Below are positions 26,508 through 36,052 of a stretch of DNA of 64,000 bases, in pieces; positions within the stretch are counted from its first letter, which is position 1, and every line of letters starts with the position of its first letter. The notes under the pieces are model-generated. The model was given only the letters and a program-made list of their open reading frames with translations. It ran no database searches and had not been told where the DNA came from. The stretch is taken from contig CAVYNA010000006.1 in NCBI GenBank assembly GCA_963769765.1, positions 124,001-188,000 on the forward strand. The letters are read 5' to 3'. This stretch comes from Bog-756 sp963769765 (lineage in GTDB: Bacteria; Actinomycetota; Acidimicrobiia; Acidimicrobiales; RAAP-2). Both the position numbers and the translations under genes were made by a program.

Positions 26508-27242
26508 GTGGTCTACTGGATCTTCAAGACGGTGCTGAGTGTGCCGCTCTACCTGTTCTGGGGGGTGAAGGTCGAAGGCCGCGAACACATCCCGCGCGAC
26601 GGTCCGGTGGTGCTCGCTGCGAACCACCAGTCCTTCTGCGACTCCTTCTTCCTTCCGCTGGTCGTCCCGCGACGTGTCACCTACGTGGCGAAGGCCGAGT
26701 ACTTCGAGAAATGGCGGACCGCCTGGTTCTTCCGCGCTGTGGGCCAGATCCCGATGAATCGCGACGGGGGTGATGCTTCCCAGCGAGCGCTCGACACCGC
26801 GACGGGCGTCCTCGAGGGTGGCGGGGTGCTCGCGATCTACCCCGAAGGGACGCGTGCCCCCGACGAGCGGTTGCACAAGGGACATACCGGTGTCGCCCGA
26901 CTCTGCCTCGGGTGCAAGGTCCCGGTGGTCCCGGTGGGGATCTGCGGCACCCGCGTCGTGCAACCCCCTGGCAGTCGGTTGATGCGTCCCTTCCGGACGA
27001 TCACGGTCCGGTTCGGACCGCCCCTCGATGTCGCGGATGGCACGGTCGGCGCGGATAACGGCCAGGGATCCGACGGGCCGGACACCGCCGACGAATACCG
27101 ACGGGTCACCGACGCCCTGATGGCGGAGATCGCCCGGCTCTCAGGCCAGGAGTACGTGCACACCTATGCAAAGCGCTCGAAGAAGGAAACGGGGCCCGCG
27201 CCGGCGAGTGGCCGGGCCGCCTCCACGACCGGCCGGATCTGA
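26508..27242 (+). CDS. Lysophospholipid acyltransferase family protein (PlsC-like)
   Basis: 244 residues. The acyltransferase block I motif is NHQSFCDS (H-x4-D), block III is YPEGTRAP, and the downstream PVVPVGICGT segment completes the site. An N-terminal hydrophobic helix (VYWIFKTVLSVPLYLFW) anchors it to the inner membrane. Transfers an acyl chain to a lysophosphatidate-type acceptor. GTG 26508. The C-terminal ~30 residues are basic and low in complexity (AKRSKKETGPAP). Confidence 0.92.
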   Translation: MVYWIFKTVLSVPLYLFWGVKVEGREHIPRDGPVVLAANHQSFCDSFFLPLVVPRRVTYVAKAEYFEKWRTAWFFRAVGQIPMNRDGGDASQRALDTATGVLEGGGVLAIYPEGTRAPDERLHKGHTGVARLCLGCKVPVVPVGICGTRVVQPPGSRLMRPFRTITVRFGPPLDVADGTVGADNGQGSDGPDTADEYRRVTDALMAEIARLSGQEYVHTYAKRSKKETGPAPASGRAASTTGRI

Positions 27243-27254
27243 GCAGATGGGCAT

Positions 27255-27271
27255 CATCGCCTGTGGCGATG
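27255..27271 (+). terminator. Short perfect hairpin downstream of the acyltransferase
   Basis: CATCGCC-TGT-GGCGATG forms a seven-pair stem with a three-base loop, 12 bases after the plsC-like stop and before the ACT-domain gene. No T tract follows. Could be a terminator or a protein-binding dyad. Confidence 0.35.
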
Positions 27272-27322
27272 TCGTAATCCGGACGAAATCGTCCCGTCAC
27301 ACACGGGACCTAGCCTGAGGTC

Positions 27323-27985
27323 GTGGCCAACTATCTGATCCGGGTCGGCCTCCCCGATCGACCGGGCGCGCTCGGGGCGGTGGCCAGCCGCATCGGCTCG
27401 GTCGGTGCGGACGTGATCTCGATCGACATCCTCCAACGGGAAGGAGGAGTCGTGGTCGACGAGCTCGGCGTGCGGCTCGCCGGCGGGCACCTCCTCGATC
27501 TCCTGCGCGACGAGATCCTCGAAGTCGACGGGGTCACGATCGAGTCGGTCCGCGAGGTCGACGGCGCACTGCCGGACCTCTACGGCGAGTTGCTGGAGAT
27601 GGTCGGCGGGCTGCTCGGCCGGACAACGTCGGCCGACCTCCTGGGTCAGCTCGTGACCCGGGTGCGCGACAGCCTCGACGCCGACTTCGCCGCCGCGCTC
27701 GCCCGGGGCGGCGACGGTCCCGTCGCCGCGTCCGGGGATCTGCCCGATGCGCACGAGCTGGCTGCGTTGGCGAACGGCGGGGGAGCGGTGCCACAGATCG
27801 AGGGCCCGTTCTCCAACGGTCAAGGGGGAGTGGGACCCGAGGTGTCGGTGATGTCGGTCGGCATGGCCGACGCCGGGTTGGTGCTGGTGGTCGGCCGGGC
27901 CCATCCGGTCCTGCGGGAGCGCGAGCGACGGTGGGTCACCGTGATGGCCGACCTGGCCGACTCCGGCTGGCGGGCGCTCGTCTAG
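27323..27985 (+). CDS. ACT domain-containing protein
   Basis: 220 residues. Residues ~1-75 are an ACT domain (YLIRVGLPDRPGALGAVASRIGSVGADVISIDIL), the ligand-binding module normally seen in amino-acid-sensing proteins. Residues ~100-220 look like a compact GAF/sensor-like domain (LVTRVRDSLDADFAAAL, later DAGLVLVVGRAHPVLRERERRWV) without recognised catalytic residues. GTG start. Possibly an amino-acid sensor; partner unknown. Convergent with the glycerol kinase. Confidence 0.75.
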   Translation: MANYLIRVGLPDRPGALGAVASRIGSVGADVISIDILQREGGVVVDELGVRLAGGHLLDLLRDEILEVDGVTIESVREVDGALPDLYGELLEMVGGLLGRTTSADLLGQLVTRVRDSLDADFAAALARGGDGPVAASGDLPDAHELAALANGGGAVPQIEGPFSNGQGGVGPEVSVMSVGMADAGLVLVVGRAHPVLRERERRWVTVMADLADSGWRALV

Positions 27986-28019
27986 TCGGCTGCTCGTCTC
28001 GTCGGCCGCTCGTCGGCCG

Positions 28020-29558
28020 TCAGTCCGCAGCGGCCCAGCCCCGCGATCGGTCGAGCCCGGAGCGCCAGGCCCGCAGTGCACCTTCCGCCTCGGCCCGGGA
28101 GGTGGCCGGTTCGAATGCGCCCTCCTCGCTCCAGCAGGCGGCGAGATCGTCGAGCGTGCCCCAGACACCCTCGGAGAGGCCGGCCATCGCCGCGGCACCG
28201 ATCGCGGTGGTCTCGACCGAGCGCGGTCGGACGACCCGCACGCCCGACCGGTCGGCGAGGAGTTGGAGCAGCAGGTCCATGACCGACGCACCGCCGTCGG
28301 CGCGCACCTCGGTCGGGGCGGTCCCGCCCACTGCCATCGCGTCGAGCACGTCGCTCACCGAAGATGCCATGCCCTCGACCATGGCCCGGACGAGGTGGGC
28401 CCGACCGGTGCCACGGCTGATCCCGACGATGGTGCCCCGTGCGGCCGGGTCCCAGTACGGGCTCCCGAGCCCGGTGAAGGCCGGAACCACGACGACGCCG
28501 TCAGTGGAGTCGACGGAGCGGGCGATCGTCTCGGTCTCCGCGGCGTCCTCGAGCACGCCGAGGCCGTCGCGGAGCCACTGGATGCCCGCGCCCGAGGTGA
28601 GCACCGATCCCTCCAGGGCGTATGCGACGCCGGGGCGGCCGCTCGCGATCGCCCCGTCTCCGAGGTCCCAGGCGACAGTGGTGAGCAGACCGTCGACCGG
28701 TGGCGGGCAGGTGGATCCTGCGTGCACGAGCACGAAGGCGCCGGTCCCGAAGGTCGACTTCGCCATGCCGCGGTCGAAGCATGCCTGACCGAAGAGCGCC
28801 GCGTGCTGATCGCCGGCTACACCGCTCACGGCGACGCCGGCCAGGGCGGCATCCGGTCCGAGCACCTCCGCCGCGACCCGGCCGAACCGCCCGCACGACG
28901 GCCGGACCTCGGGCAGGGCGGCGGCAGGCACGCCGAAGAGGTCGAGGAGCTCGGGCGACCACCGACGGGTCACGATGTCGAAGAGCATGGTCCGCGACGC
29001 ATTCGTCACGTCGGTCGCGAGCACGCCGCCATCCGTGCCGCCGGTCAGGTTCCAGAGCACCCAGGCATCGACCGTGCCGAGCACGAGGTCATCTCCTGCG
29101 GCCACACCTCCCTCGTGGAGCAGCCAGGCCATCTTGCTCGCCGAGAAGTAGGGGTCGAGGACGAGTCCGGTGCGCTCGCGCACGAGCGGAAGGTGTCCGG
29201 CTGCCTCGAGCTCGGCGCACGCGGGTGCGGTGCGGCGGTCCTGCCAGACGATCGCCCGGTGGAGCGGCGCACCGGTGCGCCGGTCCCACGAGACGACCGT
29301 CTCGCGCTGGTTGGTCACGCCGATCGCAGCGACCACGGCGTCGGCGTCCGGGAGCCGACCGACGACCTCGGCGAGCGTCGCGCGGACCTGGTCCCAGATC
29401 TGTGCCGCGTCGTGCTCGACCCATCCCGGACGCGGGAAGTGCTGGGTGAGCTCGCGGTAGGCGACGTCGACGACCGTGGCGTGCTCGTCGACGACGAGGG
29501 CGCGGACGCCGGTCGTCCCGGCGTCGATCGCGATGGTGACGGGCGACCGGCGGGGCAC
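28020..29558 (-). CDS. glpK: Glycerol kinase (FGGY family)
   Basis: 512 residues with GTG 29558 as start (the frame extends further upstream without a better site). ATP-dependent phosphorylation of glycerol to glycerol-3-phosphate. Motifs: IAIDAGTTGVRALVVDE (ATP loop, with DAGTTG rather than the usual DQGTTS), GVTNQRETVVSWDRRTG, GVAGDQHAALFGQACF and GGTAPTEVRADGGASVMD. No glpF or glpD nearby, so specificity rests on the kinase motifs alone. Head-to-head with nrdJ, separated by a 389-base region. Confidence 0.85.
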   Translation of the reverse strand: MPRRSPVTIAIDAGTTGVRALVVDEHATVVDVAYRELTQHFPRPGWVEHDAAQIWDQVRATLAEVVGRLPDADAVVAAIGVTNQRETVVSWDRRTGAPLHRAIVWQDRRTAPACAELEAAGHLPLVRERTGLVLDPYFSASKMAWLLHEGGVAAGDDLVLGTVDAWVLWNLTGGTDGGVLATDVTNASRTMLFDIVTRRWSPELLDLFGVPAAALPEVRPSCGRFGRVAAEVLGPDAALAGVAVSGVAGDQHAALFGQACFDRGMAKSTFGTGAFVLVHAGSTCPPPVDGLLTTVAWDLGDGAIASGRPGVAYALEGSVLTSGAGIQWLRDGLGVLEDAAETETIARSVDSTDGVVVVPAFTGLGSPYWDPAARGTIVGISRGTGRAHLVRAMVEGMASSVSDVLDAMAVGGTAPTEVRADGGASVMDLLLQLLADRSGVRVVRPRSVETTAIGAAAMAGLSEGVWGTLDDLAACWSEEGAFEPATSRAEAEGALRAWRSGLDRSRGWAAAD

Positions 29559-29726
29559 GGGCTGACTGTAGTGATCCCCGCCGAGCACGAGGATGGGACC
29601 GCCGCGGAGGGAGTCGTCCCGGCGACGATCGCGCTCGCGTGGAGCAGCGTTCTGCAATTCTTCGCGAGCACCCCGCTGAGCAGGAGGGAAGGGACATCGG
29701 ATGGTGGCCGGATGGCGAAGAATTGG

Positions 29727-29756
29727 TTGACAGAGGTGTAACTACGCTGCTGTAAT
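29727..29756 (+). promoter_or_regulatory. Sigma-A type promoter of nrdJ
   Basis: TTGACA at 29727-29732, an 18-base spacer, and TGTAAT at 29751-29756, an almost consensus housekeeping promoter in an otherwise GC-rich stretch. Transcription would begin near 29763, giving a leader of about 185 bases before nrdJ. Confidence 0.7.
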
Positions 29757-29790
29757 GGACCCACTATCTCGTACCCCTGGGGAGGGTGAA

Positions 29791-29806
29791 CCACAACATC
29801 TTGTGT
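29791..29806 (+). promoter_or_regulatory. NrdR-like box upstream of nrdJ
   Basis: CCACAACATCTTGTGT matches the NrdR box consensus (acaCwAtATaTwGtgt) at 13 of 16 positions and is itself a near-palindrome. A weaker half-like site (CACTATC) lies 30 bases upstream near 29762, roughly the tandem spacing NrdR uses. It sits just downstream of the predicted start point, a good position for repression of a ribonucleotide reductase gene. Confidence 0.6.
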
Positions 29807-29947
29807 TTCGGTCGTGTCGGCGTCACGGAATCCCGGTAGCCTGGAAGTAGGCGGTGGGGACGGCGACGGACGGTTCCTCGGCCCCCGGGGCTGCACCCGG
29901 CAGTCCATCACCAGTCATCCAATGCACGACAGAAAGAGGACCGTTCC

Positions 29948-32854
29948 ATGGCCATCGCACCCCAGCGCGTCGGCATCGGCATCCGCAGGCACTTCACCAC
30001 GTCCGGTGTCCATCCCTACGACGAGGTCGTCTGGGAGCGACGCGACGCGCGGATCACCAACTTCCGTGACGGGACGGTGGCCTTCGAGCAGCTCGACGTC
30101 GAGGTGCCCGCGGACTGGAGCCTCAACGCGACCAACATCCTCGCCCAGAAGTACTTCCGCGGGACCCCGGGGACGACCGAGCGCGAGCACTCGCTCCGCC
30201 AGGTGGCCGACCGGGTGGTCGACACCGTCACCGCCTGGGGGGTGAAGGACGGCTACTTCGTCGACGACGAGGAGGCCGAGACCTTCCGTGCAGAGCTCAA
30301 GTGCCTGATCGTGCACCAGATGGCGGCGTTCAACTCACCGGTGTGGTTCAACATCGGCGTTGCCGGCGTGCCCCAGCAGGGTTCGGCGTGCTTCATCCTC
30401 TCGGTCGAGGACACGATGGACTCGATCCTCAACTGGTACACGGAAGAGGGCGTCATCTTCAAGGGTGGCTCGGGTGCGGGCGTGAACCTCTCGAAGATCC
30501 GGTCCTCACACGAGTTCCTGAAGGGCGGCGGAACGGCATCGGGTCCGGTGAGCTTCATGCGCGGCGCGGATGCGTCGGCCGGCACCATCAAGTCCGGCGG
30601 GAAGACCCGACGTGCGGCGAAGATGGTCATCCTCGATTCGAACCACCCGGACATCGAGGACTTCATCTGGTGCAAGGCGATCGAGGAGCGGAAGGCCCGC
30701 GCGCTTCGCGACGCCGGGTTCGACATGGACCTCGACGGCAAGGACGCGATCAGCCTGCAGTACCAGAACGCCAACAACTCGGTGCGGGTCACCGACGATT
30801 TCATGCTGGCCGTCGTCGAGGACCGCGACTGGGCACTGACATCGAGAGGCACCGACGAGCCAATCCGCTGGGTGAAGGCTCGTGACCTCTTCCGCCAGAT
30901 CGCGCATGCGGCCTGGGAATGCGCCGATCCGGGCATGCAATTCGACACCACCATCAACCGGTGGCACACCGCGCCCAACTCCGGTCGGATCAACGGTTCG
31001 AATCCCTGCTCGGAGTACATGCACCTCGACAACTCCGCCTGCAACCTGGCGAGCCTCAATCTCATGAAGTTCCTCCACGACGACTCGTCGTTCGACGTCG
31101 AGTCGTTCCGTGCCGCGATCGAGGTCGTCTTCACCGCGCAGGAGATCATCGTCGGCAATGCCGACTATCCGACCGAGAAGATCGCCGAGAACTCGCGGCG
31201 ATTCCGCGAGCTCGGCATCGGCTTCGCGAACCTCGGTGCACTGCTCATGGCGCAGGGCCTCCCCTACGACTCCGACCAGGGCCGTGCCTGGGCCGCGGCG
31301 ATCACGGCGCTCATGACCGGTCACGCGTACGCGACCTCGGCCCGGACCGCGGCGCGGATGGGGCCCTTCGCCGGCTTCCACGAGAACGCCGAGGCCATGC
31401 GGGACGTCCTTCGCATGCACCGCGACGCGGTCGCCGCGGTCGACGAGGAGGCGGTCCCGACCGAGCTGCTCTCAGCGGCGCAGGAGGCCTGGGACCTCGC
31501 GGTCGAGCTCGGCGACGAGTACGGCGTGCGCAACTCGCAGGCGAGCGTGCTCGCGCCGACCGGGACGATCGGTCTGCTCATGGACTGCGACACCACCGGG
31601 GTCGAGCCCGATCTCGGCCTCGTGAAGACCAAGAAGCTCGTCGGTGGCGGCAGCATGTCGATCGTCAACCAGACCGTGCCGCGGGCTCTGGGCCGGCTCG
31701 GTTACTCGCCCGTCCAGGTCGACGAGATCATCCGCTACATCGACGAGCACAAGACGATCGTCGGTGCGCCGTTCCTCTCGGCCGAGCACCTCGCGGTCTT
31801 CGCATGCTCGATGGGCGACAACACGATCCACTACCTCGGTCATGTGCGGATGATGGGGGCGGTCCAGCCGTTCATCTCCGGTGCCATCTCCAAGACGGTC
31901 AACCTTCCCGAGGACGTCACTGTCGAAGACGTCGAGCAGCTGCACATCGATGCCTGGCAGATGGGCATCAAGGCGATCGCGATCTACCGCGACAACTGCA
32001 AGGTGGCCCAGCCGCTCTCGACGACGAAGAAGGAAGGTCCGGCGGCACTCGACGGGGGCGATCCGGCACCTCCCGGCTCCGAGGCCGAGGCCCACGCGCG
32101 GGAGCTGGCCGAGAAGATCGCGGGCCTCGAAGCCGCACTCGCCCACGAGAAGACGCGTGCGTCCGATCCCGTGTTGGTCGGCGCGGTCCGCGAGCGACTG
32201 CCGCGGCGACGGACCTCGTCGACGTTCGCATTCCGGGTGGCCGACTGCGAAGGGTACGTGACAGTCGGCGAGTACGAGGACGGCCGACCCGGTGAGGTGT
32301 TCATGAAGGTCTCGAAGCAGGGTTCGACCCTCGCGGGGATCATGGACGCGTTCTCGATCTCGGTGAGCCTCGGGCTGCAACACGGGGTGCCGCTCGCCAC
32401 GTACGTGCGCAAATACACGAACATGCGGTTCGAGCCGGCCGGCATCACCGATGATCCCGATCTGCGCATCGCAACGAGCCTCGTCGACTACATCTTCCGT
32501 CGCCTTGCCGTCGACTACCTGCCGCTCGAGGAGCGCGCGGAGCTCGGAGTGCTCTCGACCGCCGAGCGGATGCAGCCGACCCTGCCCGGGGTGGAGGAGA
32601 TCGCGACCGAGTCGAGCGGCATCGTCGAGAGCGTGGATCCGGTGACCTCGACGGTCGTCGACGCGAGCGCGCCGTCACCGTTCGAAGCGCCGCCGAGATC
32701 CGGGTCGTCCGTCGCTGCGGGCACCTCTGACCATCTGCTCGCCCGGGCCGAACCCCGTGACGCGCCCTACTGCTACCAGTGCGGCAACGTGATGCAGCGG
32801 GCCGGGTCGTGCTACGTCTGCGGGAGCTGCGGCGCGACGAGCGGCTGCTCGTAG
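29948..32854 (+). CDS. nrdJ: Vitamin B12-dependent (class II) ribonucleotide reductase
   Basis: 968 residues. Reduces ribonucleotides to deoxyribonucleotides with adenosylcobalamin. Visible: redox Cys148 in QQGSACFILS, the radical/active-site motif N352-P-C354-S-E356, GGSGAGVNLSKIR and LAPTGTIGLLMDCDTTGVEP of the barrel. Around residues 770-860 is the NrdJ-specific C-terminal domain (VFMKVSKQGSTLAGIMDAFS). The C-terminus ends in two CxxC pairs (CYQCG, CYVCGSCG) that act as swinging redox or zinc cysteines. GGAC-rich site upstream of ATG 29948. No nrdR gene is adjacent here. Confidence 0.97.
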   Translation: MAIAPQRVGIGIRRHFTTSGVHPYDEVVWERRDARITNFRDGTVAFEQLDVEVPADWSLNATNILAQKYFRGTPGTTEREHSLRQVADRVVDTVTAWGVKDGYFVDDEEAETFRAELKCLIVHQMAAFNSPVWFNIGVAGVPQQGSACFILSVEDTMDSILNWYTEEGVIFKGGSGAGVNLSKIRSSHEFLKGGGTASGPVSFMRGADASAGTIKSGGKTRRAAKMVILDSNHPDIEDFIWCKAIEERKARALRDAGFDMDLDGKDAISLQYQNANNSVRVTDDFMLAVVEDRDWALTSRGTDEPIRWVKARDLFRQIAHAAWECADPGMQFDTTINRWHTAPNSGRINGSNPCSEYMHLDNSACNLASLNLMKFLHDDSSFDVESFRAAIEVVFTAQEIIVGNADYPTEKIAENSRRFRELGIGFANLGALLMAQGLPYDSDQGRAWAAAITALMTGHAYATSARTAARMGPFAGFHENAEAMRDVLRMHRDAVAAVDEEAVPTELLSAAQEAWDLAVELGDEYGVRNSQASVLAPTGTIGLLMDCDTTGVEPDLGLVKTKKLVGGGSMSIVNQTVPRALGRLGYSPVQVDEIIRYIDEHKTIVGAPFLSAEHLAVFACSMGDNTIHYLGHVRMMGAVQPFISGAISKTVNLPEDVTVEDVEQLHIDAWQMGIKAIAIYRDNCKVAQPLSTTKKEGPAALDGGDPAPPGSEAEAHARELAEKIAGLEAALAHEKTRASDPVLVGAVRERLPRRRTSSTFAFRVADCEGYVTVGEYEDGRPGEVFMKVSKQGSTLAGIMDAFSISVSLGLQHGVPLATYVRKYTNMRFEPAGITDDPDLRIATSLVDYIFRRLAVDYLPLEERAELGVLSTAERMQPTLPGVEEIATESSGIVESVDPVTSTVVDASAPSPFEAPPRSGSSVAAGTSDHLLARAEPRDAPYCYQCGNVMQRAGSCYVCGSCGATSGCS

Positions 32855-32878
32855 AGCTTCGGGCGTAAGGGGCCGCGA

Positions 32879-32892
32879 GCCCGACGTCGGGC
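32879..32892. other. 14-base perfect palindrome between nrdJ and the DUF2510 gene
   Basis: GCCCGACGTCGGGC is perfectly self-complementary and lies in the 43-base gap after nrdJ, five bases before the next GTG. It may act as a terminator stem or a small operator; there is no T run. Confidence 0.35.
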
Positions 32893-32897
32893 GAGGG

Positions 32898-33464
32898 GTG
32901 ACCGTGGGCTCCGTCGGTCACCGGTCTCGCCGCACGAGGCAGGTGGTCCTGCGCTTCGTGCTCCTTGTGGTCGCATACCTGGTCTGGGGAGCACTGGTGC
33001 TCGCCGCCATGACGGTCGACGGATCACCCTCGACCACCGTGACGGCGACGCCCGGCCACGTCATTCGGATCACGAGTCCGGGATCCTCGCTGTACCAGGT
33101 AGACCCAGGTCCGGTCCGGGCCATCCTCTCCGGGCTCGCGGTGGCCCTCGCGGTCTCGACCGCGAGCGTGATCTGGCGGGTCCTGCGCCGGTCGACGAAG
33201 GTGGGCGTCGCCGGGATGATCGCGGCCGGCCTGGTCGGCGCGACGGCAGTCGTGGGCATGCTCACGGTGGGCATCTTCGTGTTGCCGTTCGCAGCCCTGC
33301 TCGTCGTCCTGGCGCTTCCCATCGCACCCGAGCGGATCGCTCCGGTGTCGCCGCCCACGGCGGCGCCTCCGGGCTGGTACGGAGATCCGGCAGGGAGCGG
33401 TTCGCTGCGTTTCTGGGACGGCCGTGCGTGGACCGAGGAGCTCGCGCCGGTTGACGACGACTGA
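32898..33464 (+). CDS. DUF2510 membrane protein
   Basis: 188 residues from GTG 32898. Four hydrophobic segments (about 16-38, 75-96, 105-125 and 127-143) are followed by a cytoplasmic DUF2510 module at the C-terminus, PPGWYGDPAGSGSLRFWDGRAWTEE, recognised by the WY-DP and R-WDG-WT pattern. DUF2510 is a short tryptophan-rich motif common on actinobacterial membrane proteins; role unknown. A hydrophilic loop lies between helices 1 and 2. Confidence 0.82.
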   Translation: MTVGSVGHRSRRTRQVVLRFVLLVVAYLVWGALVLAAMTVDGSPSTTVTATPGHVIRITSPGSSLYQVDPGPVRAILSGLAVALAVSTASVIWRVLRRSTKVGVAGMIAAGLVGATAVVGMLTVGIFVLPFAALLVVLALPIAPERIAPVSPPTAAPPGWYGDPAGSGSLRFWDGRAWTEELAPVDDD

Positions 33465-33551
33465 TCGTCCGGGGAGAGCGGGGGCGTTTCACGTGGCGTC
33501 CGGACACGCTCGAGGCGGGCCCGTCTGCGGCGATGTGCCATCCTGCTGCCG

Positions 33552-34805
33552 GTGAGAGAGGTGCGAATCGACGACCTGTGCGAGCCGCGGCGGACGCCGA
33601 AGGAGCAGGCGCTCTACGAGTGGGCCTGCTCCCTGGTGGTCGAGCTCGATGCCGAGGAGCTTGCCGCGCGGGCCCGGGCGACGACGGGCCTCGAGGACTT
33701 CGGGGACGAGACCCTGCTCGACCGGCTCTCTGCACAGGTCGCCGCCGTCGAGGAGGATGCAGGACTCTCGGGGCTCGGCCGCTACATCGTGCGAGACCGG
33801 CTGCTCGGCCTCTTGGGGGCTCGCCTGCGGTTCGAGGAGTTCGTGCGTCGTCATCCCGAGGCCCTCGAGGTCGAGCTCGAACCGCCGATCGTCGTGGTCG
33901 GTCTCCCGCGTTCGGGCACGACCCATCTCGTGAACCTGTTGGCAGCCGACAGTCGGCTCCGGTCGATGCCGTGGTGGGAGGTGACCGAGCCGGTTCCCGT
34001 CGTCGGCGACGGCCCGGGCCGCGACGGTGTCGACCCGCGGTACCTCCGTTCACTCGCCGCTTGGGAGTCGACGCGCTCGGTCGCACCGCTGACCGCCCTG
34101 ATGCACGACCGTCCTCCGTGGAGCATCGAGGAGGACTGCGAGTTGGTCGATCTCGACCTCTGCTCGTACACCTTGGAGTGGCACGCTCGGGTGCCGTCGT
34201 GGCGCGACCGGTACCTGGCGCTCGACCAGCGGTCGCACTACGCGTTCTTCCGGAAGGAGCTGCAGGTGCTCAGCTTCCTTCGAGGGCCGGACCGCTGGGT
34301 CCTCAAGACACCCCAACACCTCGAGCAGCTCGGCCCACTGCTCGAGACCTTTCCCGACGCGACGATCGCCTTCACCCTGCGCGACCCGGTCGCGGTGGTC
34401 CAGTCCGCTGTCACGATGCTCGCCTACGGGGACCGGCTGCGGAGGGTGCGCATCGACGCCGACGAGCTCGTGACCTACTGGATCGACCGCATCGACCGGC
34501 TGCTCACGGCGGCGGTGCGTGACGTCAGCTTGATCCCGGAAGGGCGGCGCGTCGACGTCGAGTTCGGCGCTTTCATGGAGGACGACATCGGGATGGCGGC
34601 GCGCATCCTCGGGGTCGCCGGTCTGGAGGTCACCGACGCCGTCACGGCCGAGCTCGAGGGCTACCTCGCGGGCAATCCGCGGGGAAGAGACGGTCGGGTG
34701 GTCTACGACCTGCGCGCCGACTTCGGGATCGAACCGGACGCGCTCTACGATCGCTTCGCCCCGTACTTCGAAGCGTTTCCCCAGATCCTGAGAGAGGTGC
34801 ACTGA
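33552..34805 (+). CDS. Sulfotransferase family protein
   Basis: 417 residues. PAPS-binding loop VVVGLPRSGTTHLVNLLAAD near residue 118; second site region TIAFTLRDPVAVVQSAVTML; the N-terminal ~110 residues are a helical cap, as in the first sulfotransferase at 9026. GTG start. It opens a run of five same-strand genes whose ends overlap or abut (the next ATG shares one base with this stop). Transfers sulfate from PAPS to a hydroxyl acceptor, here probably the compound processed by the following enzymes. Confidence 0.9.
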   Translation: MREVRIDDLCEPRRTPKEQALYEWACSLVVELDAEELAARARATTGLEDFGDETLLDRLSAQVAAVEEDAGLSGLGRYIVRDRLLGLLGARLRFEEFVRRHPEALEVELEPPIVVVGLPRSGTTHLVNLLAADSRLRSMPWWEVTEPVPVVGDGPGRDGVDPRYLRSLAAWESTRSVAPLTALMHDRPPWSIEEDCELVDLDLCSYTLEWHARVPSWRDRYLALDQRSHYAFFRKELQVLSFLRGPDRWVLKTPQHLEQLGPLLETFPDATIAFTLRDPVAVVQSAVTMLAYGDRLRRVRIDADELVTYWIDRIDRLLTAAVRDVSLIPEGRRVDVEFGAFMEDDIGMAARILGVAGLEVTDAVTAELEGYLAGNPRGRDGRVVYDLRADFGIEPDALYDRFAPYFEAFPQILREVH

Positions 34806-36052
34806 TGCCGGGCATCCACCGCGAACGACCCGGAGCCGAGGCCATGGCCGCATGCACCGGGTCGCCGGCCGTCGACCTCGACGACGGGATCTGGATGTCA
34901 CCGGGGCTGTCCAACAGCTACCTCCTCACGACCGGCGAGGGTCGCGTCGTCATCAACACCGGCATGGGTTTCGAGGGTCCGCTTCACCAGCGCGCTTATG
35001 CGGGCATCGACGTCGCCCCGACCCGCGCCGTCATCTTCACCCAGGGCCACTACGACCATGTCGGCGGGGTCGACGTGCTCCGCGACGAGGACACCGAGGT
35101 CGTGGCTCAGGCGAACTTCGCGACGTGGCGGGCCGACAACGAGCGGCTCGAGACGTTTCGCTCGCGCAACGCGGCGTTCGCGTTCATCGACGCCATCCTC
35201 GCAGCCGTCGCCTACGCCGAATCGGTCGGCGTGGGCGCCACCGCGCAGGCCCGACCGGAGGCCACCACCACGTTCGAGGACCATCTCGAGCTCACCGTCG
35301 GCGGCCGCCTGCTCGAGCTCTACTCGGTGCCAGGCGGCGAGACCACCGACTCGCTCGTCGTCTGGCTCCCCGATTCGCGCACCGCGTTCACGGGCAACCT
35401 GTTCGGGCCGCTCTTCGGCCACGTGCCCAATCTGGTCACCATCCGCGGCGACCGCTACCGAGACGCGCTCGCCTATCTCCACTCCCTCGAGCGGGTCCGC
35501 GCACTACGACCTGAGCGGCTCATCACCGGTCACTTCGATCCGATCGAGGGAGCGGAGCGCATCGATGACGAGCTGGCCGCGCTGGCCGCGGCGATGGAGT
35601 GGGTGCACGACCGGACCGTCGACGGCATGAATGCAGGAGTCGACGTGCACACCCTCATGCGCGAGATCGCCGTGCCCGACCACCTCGACGTGGGCGAGGG
35701 CTACGGGAAGACCTCGTGGAACGTGCGGGCCGTCTGGGAGACCTACGCCGGTTGGTTCCACCACCGTTCCACCACCGAGCTCTACGGGGTGCCGGCCTCT
35801 GCGGTCGCACCTGACGTCGTCGCCGCGGCCGGGGTCGGGGCGCTCGTGGCGAGCGCTCGCGCCCACCTCGACGCCGGTCGGTCCGTCGAGGCACTTCACC
35901 TCACCGACCTCGTACTTGCGGCACGTCCCGACGACGACCCGGCGCGTGACGTCGCCGCTGCAGCCAACCGCGCGCTGCTCGCGCAGTCGTCCAATTTCTG
36001 GGAGTCGGCATGGCTGCGCCGGGCGGCCGATCGCCTCGAGGTCGTCCCATGA
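34805..36052 (+). CDS. MBL-fold hydrolase with alkylsulfatase-type dimerisation domain
   Basis: 415 residues. N-terminal metallo-beta-lactamase fold (NSYLLTTGEGRVVINTGMG; TQGHYDHVGGVDVL), then the segment GGETTDSLVVWLPDSRTAFTGNLFG, and an alkylsulfatase-like dimerisation region about 240-330 (GEGYGKTSWNVRAVWETYAGWFHHRST). The usual THxHxDH metal motif is altered to TQGHYDH, lacking the first His, so metal binding may differ. Family members remove sulfate from alkyl sulfates. Being translationally linked to a sulfotransferase is notable. The stop overlaps the SDR start (ATGA). Confidence 0.85.
   Translation: MPGIHRERPGAEAMAACTGSPAVDLDDGIWMSPGLSNSYLLTTGEGRVVINTGMGFEGPLHQRAYAGIDVAPTRAVIFTQGHYDHVGGVDVLRDEDTEVVAQANFATWRADNERLETFRSRNAAFAFIDAILAAVAYAESVGVGATAQARPEATTTFEDHLELTVGGRLLELYSVPGGETTDSLVVWLPDSRTAFTGNLFGPLFGHVPNLVTIRGDRYRDALAYLHSLERVRALRPERLITGHFDPIEGAERIDDELAALAAAMEWVHDRTVDGMNAGVDVHTLMREIAVPDHLDVGEGYGKTSWNVRAVWETYAGWFHHRSTTELYGVPASAVAPDVVAAAGVGALVASARAHLDAGRSVEALHLTDLVLAARPDDDPARDVAAAANRALLAQSSNFWESAWLRRAADRLEVVP

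Noticed and set aside
29763..29947. Cobalamin riboswitch in the nrdJ leader
   Set aside because: The B12-box and the conserved core elements are not present in the leader; only a promoter and NrdR-like box are supported.
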